From NCBI GenBank assembly GCA_964407825.1, contig CAYOXD010000044.1, positions 1-22,650 of the forward strand: a stretch of DNA of 22,650 bases. The letters run 5' to 3'. The notes under the pieces were generated by a model. The model saw only the letters and a list, made by a program, of their open reading frames with translations. It did no database searches and was not told the origin of the DNA. Numbering within the stretch: the stretch's first letter is position 1; every line of letters begins with the position of its first letter. A program made the translations under genes and the position numbers. The DNA comes from CAYOXD01 sp964407825 (GTDB lineage: Bacteria > Desulfobacterota > Desulfobacteria > Desulfobacterales > JAFDDL01). Of the stretch, positions 7,765-13,165 are shown piece by piece.

Positions 7765-7883
7765 ATTCAACCCTATTGAAAGTTTTGAAGCCGCTTCTAT
7801 TGTTAGTCACCATCAATTCTCGGTTTATAATCCGGTGAGCTGTGGCAAGAATCAAAGGCCCTTCACCGGGGATTGCCGGTTAA

Positions 7884-8264
7884 TCACCCCATCTGGGGCA
7901 TGGCTTCAAAGGCGCCGGCCTGCTGCTGCATATGTTCGACCAGGGCGTCCCGGATCATTTTGCATCCCAGAACGAACCGCTCATCCACAATGGCGTAATA
8001 CACATGCTGGCCCTCCTTTTCGGTGCTCACCATTCCCTTCTCCCGCATGCTGCGTAAATGCTGGGAGGCATTGGGAAGGGAAATCCCGCAAATTTCCGCC
8101 AACTCGGACACGGTCTTTCTACCGTCCCGCAGCTCGCAGAAAATCGCCACCCGGGTAGGGTTGGCCAGAATGGCGAAAAACGCCGCCACCAGCCGGCAGG
8201 ATTCCGGATCCATGTGCTCGGCCGGTCCGCTGCTTGACTTCTCTGTGCCATCTTGTCCGTTCAT
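7884..8264 (-). CDS. ArsR-family winged-helix regulator, candidate thiol/persulfide sensor
   Basis: 126-residue ArsR/SmtB-type repressor. The winged helix is clear: LANPTRVAIFCELRDG (about 33-48), recognition region AEICGISLPNASQHLRSMRE (56-75), wing EKEGQHVYYAIVD (82-94). It has four Cys: 23, 43, 59 and 101. Cys43 sits at the position of the first redox Cys of SqrR/BigR-type persulfide sensors as I remember them. Their second Cys lies about 66 residues further on, whereas here Cys101 is only 58 away, two helical turns earlier in the last helix. No ELCVGD metal box is seen. The start ATG 8264 has GAAGGGG upstream; an open frame extends 42 codons further but overlaps the dsrE 3' end. The context (DsrE, TusA, Hdr) suggests control by reactive sulfur. 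Confidence 0.85.
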   Translation of the reverse strand: MNGQDGTEKSSSGPAEHMDPESCRLVAAFFAILANPTRVAIFCELRDGRKTVSELAEICGISLPNASQHLRSMREKGMVSTEKEGQHVYYAIVDERFVLGCKMIRDALVEHMQQQAGAFEAMPQMG

Positions 8265-8295
8265 TTGTTCCCCTTCATGGAGTGCAACGGCTGGT

Positions 8296-8850
8296 TTAGA
8301 GGAACCAGCACTGCTTTGAATTTGAAAAGACATCGACAAACGTGCCGACACCGACGAATTCCATGTGCGGATAATCGATGAGTTCCTCACGCTGGATTCC
8401 CATGATGTCCATGGACATGGTGCAGACCTTGATGCGCACGCCGAGTTCTCCGGCCTCCGCCATCAACTCCTCCAGGGACTTGGCGCCGCGCATTTGCATG
8501 ACCTTCCGGATCATCTTCGGTCCGATGCCGGCCATCTGCATTTTGGAAAGGGGCAGCTTGCGCGAACTGGACGGAAGCATCCATCCGAACATCCGGTCGA
8601 GCATCCCCTTTTTCACCTTCTTTTTCGGATCCCGCAGCGCCGCCGTTGCCCAGAAGGTGAAAAAAAGTTCGACCTCCATATCGTAGGCCGCGGCCCCGCA
8701 GGCGATGATAAAGGCGGCGATGGTGCTGTCCAGGTTGCCGCTCATGACGCCGATGGCCACCTGGTCCTCGGGCATCCGCTCCTCCAGCGCTTCAATGCGA
8801 CGGATCAGATCCGTCAGGCGCTGATCCGGTTCAACCGATGCATCGTACAT
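8296..8850 (-). CDS. DsrE-family (DsrE2/DsrE3-like) sulfurtransferase-type protein
   Basis: 184-residue DsrE/F-like protein. Segments typical of the family: VAIGVMSGNLDSTIAAFIIA (31-50), ELFFTFWATAAL (61-72), a basic insert KKKVKKGMLDRM (77-88), and VCTMSMDIMG (142-151) holding the conserved Cys143; Cys51 and Cys181 are further cysteines. The hydrophobic 40-70 segment could contact the membrane, as noted for some DsrE2-like proteins. These proteins bind or move sulfane sulfur with TusA. Start: the ATG at 8850 has GAGAGGA about 10 nt upstream; a TTG at 8874 is possible but weaker. It is the first gene of the cluster, with only a 31-bp gap to arsR, so the two are probably co-transcribed. Confidence 0.85.
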   Translation of the reverse strand: MYDASVEPDQRLTDLIRRIEALEERMPEDQVAIGVMSGNLDSTIAAFIIACGAAAYDMEVELFFTFWATAALRDPKKKVKKGMLDRMFGWMLPSSSRKLPLSKMQMAGIGPKMIRKVMQMRGAKSLEELMAEAGELGVRIKVCTMSMDIMGIQREELIDYPHMEFVGVGTFVDVFSNSKQCWFL

Positions 8851-8968
8851 GTGGGAGATCCTCTCTTTCTTCAAACTGACACTGGATTGAAAACATTCTT
8901 CCTCTATTGGTTATGGGCAAAATCGTCACCGCCTGTCGTACCGGCCCCAGCCTGTGGCATTTGCATTT

Positions 8969-8992
8969 TTGCGTAGTTGCGCAATTTCGCAA
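8969..8992. promoter_or_regulatory. Three-part palindrome upstream of dsrE, candidate operator
   Basis: A 24-bp symmetric site reads TTGCG, 3 nt, TTGCGCAA, 3 nt, CGCAA. All defined bases are perfectly dyad-symmetric about 8980/8981. It lies about 120 bp upstream of the dsrE start. On the minus strand a weak -35-like TTGCAT (9032-9027) and -10-like TAAGAA (9009-9004), 17 nt apart, sit just before it, so a bound protein would block early transcription. The promoter is a guess; the symmetry is seen directly. Confidence 0.45.
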
Positions 8993-9170
8993 CCCAATAA
9001 CTGTTCTTAGCCCCCCTCCGTTCAAAATGCAAGTCTTTTTTTAACCGCCTTGGCAAAGCCCGTGCGCATAAGGTGTTTCGCCGTAGAGGTGCTATAGCCT
9101 GGCAACGCCTTCGGGTCCAAATGAAGGGCCTCATCCAGTCACGTCCCCTTGACCTTAGCGATGTTTCGTC

Positions 9171-9203
9171 TTGACATTTGGGGAGACCCTAACTATCTAT
9201 AAT
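9171..9203 (+). promoter_or_regulatory. Possible sigma-70-type promoter facing the toxin gene
   Basis: TTGACA at 9171-9176 is followed after 17 nt by TATCTA (9194-9199). The better -10 match TATAAT at 9198-9203 is 21 nt away. It points towards the toxin-immunity pair with a leader of roughly 180 nt. The TTGACA match is perfect, but the spacing or the -10 is imperfect. Confidence 0.35.
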
Positions 9204-9387
9204 TCGGTTGTCGTCTCGCGACGTAATCGCTCCACCGAAGTGCTGCCTATCCCGCATAGCCTGTAAGGATTAAACGCGCCGAAGAGAACGACCTTATCGT
9301 TGCTACTTCGCAAGCCGCATCAAGATTCAGCAAAACGATCCAATTCGTTCGGTAACCGACATCTTGCGTTGAGAAAGGATTATCAAA

Positions 9388-9462
9388 ATGGCTGAAATAT
9401 TGTTTTGTAAATACCCATGCAACCTGCCACCATGGGTAATATTAATGATATGTACTCTTTAA
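9388..9462 (+). other. Short 24-codon frame with good ribosome site overlapping the toxin start
   Basis: ATG 9388 has AAGGA 10 nt upstream, the best translation start in this area, but its frame stops after 24 codons (MAEILFCKYPC...). The long toxin frame opens at 9411, in the -1 frame relative to this one. It could be a leader peptide that couples translation, the true N-terminus separated from the body by a sequencing or real frameshift, or chance. The two frames overlap between 9411 and 9459. Confidence 0.3.
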
Positions 9463-10376
9463 ATTCGAATTTCATGCCTCGTAAGGATCTTCCCCGCCTG
9501 ATACCGTACCGCCCCTATCTTTATTCCACCCAACCATCCATCACTGACCACAGCATCCTGATGACATTGCATCACCATTTTCCCCTAAAGGATATCACCG
9601 ATATGGCTCTGGAATTTGGGGAGGATAACACCATCGCTATTGCGCAGGTCGCAGCTAACCTGCGACTGTATGGTGGAGCGGCAATGGGGGCTGCCACATC
9701 AATCTACTCTAAGCATATGCAGGAATTCGTCACAGCGATAAAGCGCTATCAGAACGCGCTGCTTGAATATCGCAATGCCGTCAAATCCAATCCTGCCGGT
9801 GCAGCAGCGGCCAAACAAAAAGCCATCTCAGTGTTTCAAACGATACAGCGGAGTTTTCATAATGAAATTAATGCAATAACCACTAATATCCGCGCGCGGA
9901 GAGGTACGCCGCTGACCAGTTCCACACGGGCGATAAACATCGCCCGCAGCAGCCGCAAAGTTGCCAAACTGAGCGTGGCCGACCAGGTTCAGGCCAGCAG
10001 GCTGGTAAAATTTTGCAAATACGGCAGATTTCTTGGTAACGGCCTGGCCGTGATCGACCTTGGCAGCAGGGTTGCTGATATCCAAAATACCTATAGAACC
10101 GGCGGGAACTGGGAGCGGGAGATGTTTACTGAGTCTATGAGTCTTGGGGCAAGCGCTACTGCCGCGGGAATCATCGTTGGAGCGGGAACTGAAATCGCCG
10201 AGGTTGCCCTTGCCTGCTTTTTAGGGGCAACTCCAGCAGGCTGGGTTCTTGTCGTTGTTGGATTAGGTGTCGCGGGGGTTGCTGCTGGCGTTTCAGTGGG
10301 TTTGGATCATCTTATTAAAAATAAAGGCAAAGCCTGGTATGATGACATTATGAAATGGTTGGGGAAAGCATTATGA
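9417..10376 (+). CDS. Putative pore-forming effector/toxin
   Basis: 319-residue protein. The N-terminal and middle parts are soluble and helical, with an Ala/Lys/Gln-rich coiled-coil-like region around residues 85-150. RARRGTPLTSSTRAINIARS follows near 160-180, then GRFLGNGLAVIDLGSRV (about 203-219) and TYRTGGNWEREMF (about 224-236). The C-terminus has two long Gly/Ala/Val hydrophobic segments (about 242-273 and 277-298) and ends WYDDIMKWLGKAL. From memory, the order GTPLT.../NGL.../GGNWEREMF/hydrophobic hairpin/YD-IM-W resembles C-terminal domains of type VI secretion pore-forming effectors. No PAAR, LysM or secretion gene is seen here. ATG 9417 or 9432 lacks a Shine-Dalgarno, so the true start is uncertain. 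The stop overlaps the next start (ATGA), and GC is lower than in neighbouring genes. Confidence 0.6.
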   Translation: MQPATMGNINDMYSLNSNFMPRKDLPRLIPYRPYLYSTQPSITDHSILMTLHHHFPLKDITDMALEFGEDNTIAIAQVAANLRLYGGAAMGAATSIYSKHMQEFVTAIKRYQNALLEYRNAVKSNPAGAAAAKQKAISVFQTIQRSFHNEINAITTNIRARRGTPLTSSTRAINIARSSRKVAKLSVADQVQASRLVKFCKYGRFLGNGLAVIDLGSRVADIQNTYRTGGNWEREMFTESMSLGASATAAGIIVGAGTEIAEVALACFLGATPAGWVLVVVGLGVAGVAAGVSVGLDHLIKNKGKAWYDDIMKWLGKAL

Positions 10377-10747
10377 CTCCAGAAGCTGCTTTTTTCGCAA
10401 TTATTGTAATAGCGCTGATTATCGATGGTATCCTATTCGTTTTCTTCGGAGAGAAAACGGTGCGTAAACTCAGAAGGAATCCGGCCACCAAGGATGCATT
10501 AGGCATAGAATTCGTGAGCGGATGGGATATTCTTAACGTTGCATTGGCGTTAACTACACCAAGAAGGATACTTCATAAAATAAAAGAGTCTCCTCTTAAG
10601 GCATTCCGTTCGGATGCCGATCTTCTGTATCTATACACTACGCGGTTTGATCGAATTTTAGCTAGACTATTATATAGTTCACTAATAATTACAGTACTAG
10701 CTTTGTTCACTCTTATGTTCCTGGATAAACTTGGGGTTTTCAAGTAA
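10373..10747 (+). CDS. Putative two-helix membrane immunity protein
   Basis: 124-residue protein with one hydrophobic helix at each end (about 5-26 and 99-120) around a basic cytoplasmic-looking middle (KTVRKLRRN, RRILHKIKES). I recognise no family. Its start ATG overlaps the toxin stop as ATGA, which implies coupled translation and matched amounts of the two proteins. Small membrane proteins encoded directly after a pore-forming toxin are the usual immunity arrangement for colicin-type and type VI pore formers. The immunity role is inferred from order and topology only. An inverted repeat CCGCT-6 nt-AGCGG at 10751-10766 follows the stop and may act as a weak 3' hairpin. Confidence 0.55.
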   Translation: MTPEAAFFAIIVIALIIDGILFVFFGEKTVRKLRRNPATKDALGIEFVSGWDILNVALALTTPRRILHKIKESPLKAFRSDADLLYLYTTRFDRILARLLYSSLIITVLALFTLMFLDKLGVFK

Positions 10748-11234
10748 CCACCGCTGTCCATAGCGGACATGCCGCTGAGCAACCCCAAAATAGTACTGAA
10801 TTTTCTCAGCAAGATCCGTCGTATCACCCGATTCAACGTGCCCCCCGATTTGGACAGTATCTTATTGATATTAAATCAACATTTATATTTTTAACATCTT
10901 CGCCAATTCCAACTCCTCCGCCTTAACAATTTGTTTCCCTTTCTTCAACGACCCGGACTGTTTGAGCGCAGCGACTTTCCGGGCCGTCCGGAGCGCATCC
11001 TACGGTCACTTGACGCTGTTGCGTGTGACGCCGAACCCCTCGCCGATCACGGCCGGGTTAAATGGATCTTGTTCAGTCGGGCTGCTATCCGGTGCAGGGT
11101 GGTGACAGGGCGACTTTATTCTGATAGGGATTGTAATGATGTTCTAGCGATTATGAATGTAACCGGTATCATCGTTGTCGTTGTCAGGTCTGCGGCGCAG
11201 GCTTCATCTGCTGGGTTCATGAGGAGAAAGGGCC
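10748..11234. other. Intergenic region with degraded sequence
   Basis: About 490 bp between the immunity gene and the EAL-HDOD gene. It holds the small inverted repeat at 10751-10766, a 41-codon plus-strand frame at 10769-10894 without a ribosome site, a minus-strand gene remnant at 10883-10999, and at 11172-11185 a TCGTTGTCGTTGTC stretch that matches part of the 58-bp repeat unit found at 16585-17040. It looks like mobile or decayed DNA at the edge of the toxin locus. Confidence 0.45.
10883..10999 (-). pseudogene. Possible C-terminal gene remnant
   Basis: The minus strand has a 38-codon frame without a start codon, ending at TAA 10885-10883. It encodes a Lys/Ala/Leu-rich tail containing ARKVAALKQSGSLKKGKQ and KAEELELAKMLKI. 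Upstream of its bounding TAG, another frame reads PFNPAVIGEGFGVTRNSVK, which looks helix-turn-helix-like, so the two may be parts of one broken gene. The family is unknown. The protein-like composition is seen; the pseudogene reading is inference. Confidence 0.25.
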
Positions 11235-12440
11235 ATGGATGTTTTTATTGCACGACAACCCATTTTCGACAGGCGGCTCAGGACATTCGGCTATGAGCTC
11301 CTGTTTCGCGGCGGATTGGAAAATTTCTTCCCAGGCATCGACGGCGACACGGCGAGCTCTTCGGTCCTTTCCAACAGCTTCCTGAGCATCGGTCTCGATC
11401 AGCTGACCGGCAACAAACGGGCATTCGTCAACTTCACCCGGAACCTCCTGCTCAAGCAGGTGCCCTGCCTCTTTCCTTCCAAGCTCCTGTATTCCGAAAT
11501 CCTCGAAGACGTCGAGCCCGATGCGGAACTCGTCGCGGCCGTCCGGCAGATGGCGACCAAGGGGTACCAATTCGCCCTCGATGATTTCGTGCTTCGCGAA
11601 GGCATAAAACCGCTGATCCAGTATGCCACCATCATCAAGATCGACTTCCGACAGACCTCCCCGGCCCAAGCCAAGGCGCTGATCGCCTGTTACGCGGGCC
11701 AACGGGTCCGGTTTCTGGCCGAAAAGGTTGAAACCTACGACGAATTCGCTCAGGCGCTGGACAGCGGTTTTTCCCTGTTTCAGGGAGATTTTTTCAGCCA
11801 GCCCGAAACCATCAAGGAGCGCAGCATCGTGCCGTCCAAGGTCCGCATGATTGAGATCATACGGGAAGTGAGCCGCGACGACGCCGATATCGACAAACTG
11901 GAGACATTGATCAAGACCGATCTGTCCCTGTCCTACAGTTTGCTGCGCTATATGAATTCAGCCTTCTTCCGCCGTCCGGTCAAAATCAATTCCATCAAGA
12001 GGGCGATCCTGTTCCTGGGGCTGATAGAGGTCCGAAAGCTCGTCATGCTCATCGCCACCGCCAAATTGGCGGAATCCAAACCCGGGGAGCTGATCCGCCT
12101 GTCCATCATGCGAGCCAGACTCTGTGAGGTAATGGGTCAGATCGATGGATATACGGGGGATAGCTCGGAACTGTTTCTCCTGGGGCTCTTTTCGCTGCTG
12201 GACGCCATTTTGGACAGGCGGATGGACCGGATCGTGGAACAACTGCCGCTATCGGACGAGATCAAACGGGCCCTGGTCCAGGGGGAGGGTCGCCAGGGCT
12301 GCTATCTGAAGCTCATCCGGTGTTACGAGAAAGGTCTCTGGGACAGCTGCCCGGATATCGGCTCCGAGTGCCGACCCCTCCGGATGAGCACTGAGCAGTA
12401 CACCAATGCCATCGGCTGGGCCGATGCCTTCACCTACTGA
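11235..12440 (+). CDS. EAL-HDOD (YuxH-type) signalling protein
   Basis: 401-residue protein: an EAL-like domain (about 1-200) followed by an HDOD domain (about 205-390). In the EAL part the signature reads YELLFRG instead of EALLR. Candidate metal-site residues are present: E21, N66, E88, D116-D117, K135, E163 and Q183. However, the loop after DDF reads VLREGIKPL in place of the GTGYSSL-like loop-6 needed for dimerisation and catalysis, so cyclic-di-GMP hydrolysis is doubtful. HDOD resembles HD domains without the full catalytic set and usually acts as a signalling output scaffold. Start ATG 11235 has GAGGAG upstream. It stands alone, facing the convergent gene at 12472-13038. Family call is firm; the signal is unknown. 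Confidence 0.88.
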   Translation: MDVFIARQPIFDRRLRTFGYELLFRGGLENFFPGIDGDTASSSVLSNSFLSIGLDQLTGNKRAFVNFTRNLLLKQVPCLFPSKLLYSEILEDVEPDAELVAAVRQMATKGYQFALDDFVLREGIKPLIQYATIIKIDFRQTSPAQAKALIACYAGQRVRFLAEKVETYDEFAQALDSGFSLFQGDFFSQPETIKERSIVPSKVRMIEIIREVSRDDADIDKLETLIKTDLSLSYSLLRYMNSAFFRRPVKINSIKRAILFLGLIEVRKLVMLIATAKLAESKPGELIRLSIMRARLCEVMGQIDGYTGDSSELFLLGLFSLLDAILDRRMDRIVEQLPLSDEIKRALVQGEGRQGCYLKLIRCYEKGLWDSCPDIGSECRPLRMSTEQYTNAIGWADAFTY

Positions 12441-12471
12441 AGGGACTCGGGCGTCAGGACGACACGAAAAC

Positions 12472-13038
12472 TCAAGCAAAGGTCACGGATTCGACATGGT
12501 GGTTGCTCACGCAGATGAATCCGTGGGGGAGCTTGATTGTCTTCTGGACCCACTTGTCCTGTTTTTTGATGATCTCGACGATCTTGGTCTGGGTGAGGGG
12601 GATGAAATTGTCTTTGGATTTTCTCTTGAACAGGCCGTAAAACGTGCCCGAGATATCATAGAAGGAATTGGCCACCTGTTTGGTTATGATATTGACGACT
12701 TGCGCCTTTTCCTGGGTTTGCTGCACCATGGTGGAGGCCCTTTTCTTTTCCGACTCATCCCCGATTCCCTCCTTGTCGTCATAGAAGAAAACGATTTCGT
12801 TAAGTTTGATCTGGATGGCGTCAAATTTCCTATAGACATTGACCTCATCGAGCAGCAAACGGGCATCGCTCAGTAGCACGGTGTTGTCATAGCATTTCAG
12901 ATTCGGATTTTTCCAAAATATATTCGAGCTGTTGAGAAGATCCGTGGTTCTGAATGTTTCACCCGGGATATCCACCATGCCCGTGTACTTCTTCCCAAGG
13001 GACGTGACGATTGCCAGTTTTCTTTTAATTGAATCCAT
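12472..13038 (-). CDS. Conserved-looking hypothetical protein
   Basis: 188-residue soluble protein without signal peptide or membrane helix. I do not recognise it with confidence. The first 90 residues alternate short hydrophobic strands with polar turns (KLAIVTSLGKKYTGMVDIPG, then LSDARLLLDEVNVYRKF and LNEIVFFYDD), which suggests a beta-rich N-terminal domain, perhaps a small barrel. A Lys/Glu/Gln-rich helical linker (about 90-115) and a basic C-terminal part follow (LFKRKSKDNFIPLTQTKIVE, 135-154). Start ATG 13038 has AAAGGA upstream. It lies 127 bp downstream of icmF on the same strand and ends 31 bp from the convergent EAL-HDOD stop. Neither neighbour explains it. It could bind RNA or a nucleotide, but that is speculation. 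Confidence 0.7.
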   Translation of the reverse strand: MDSIKRKLAIVTSLGKKYTGMVDIPGETFRTTDLLNSSNIFWKNPNLKCYDNTVLLSDARLLLDEVNVYRKFDAIQIKLNEIVFFYDDKEGIGDESEKKRASTMVQQTQEKAQVVNIITKQVANSFYDISGTFYGLFKRKSKDNFIPLTQTKIVEIIKKQDKWVQKTIKLPHGFICVSNHHVESVTFA

Positions 13039-13165
13039 GCTCTTTATCCTTTGAAAAATGGAGGCGATCCGCCTCTTGGGAATCTGTCCTGTGCTCTATG
13101 GTACCTGATTGTCGCTCTCAGTACCACTATCAATATGGATACGTCATAGCGTCAGTGGAACGCGC

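Larger units (their letters stand above)
8851..9387. other. Intergenic region between dsrE and the toxin locus
   Basis: About 540 bp hold no gene I can support. The left part carries the dsrE control region. The middle (about 9040-9165) has no recognisable motif apart from GTCCCCTTGAC at about 9143, whose reverse complement recurs at about 16528 near the 58-bp repeat array. The right part holds a possible plus-strand promoter at 9171-9203. Short minus-strand frames here have no family likeness. Confidence 0.5.

Noticed and set aside
8955..8972. Sigma-54-like TGGCAT...TTTGC promoter on the plus strand
   Set aside because: The GG and GC elements are about three bases too far apart for a -24/-12 promoter, and it would point away from dsrE.
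10769..10894. 41-codon plus-strand frame after the immunity gene
   Set aside because: No ribosome site and no similarity seen; it overlaps a hairpin and a minus-strand remnant.
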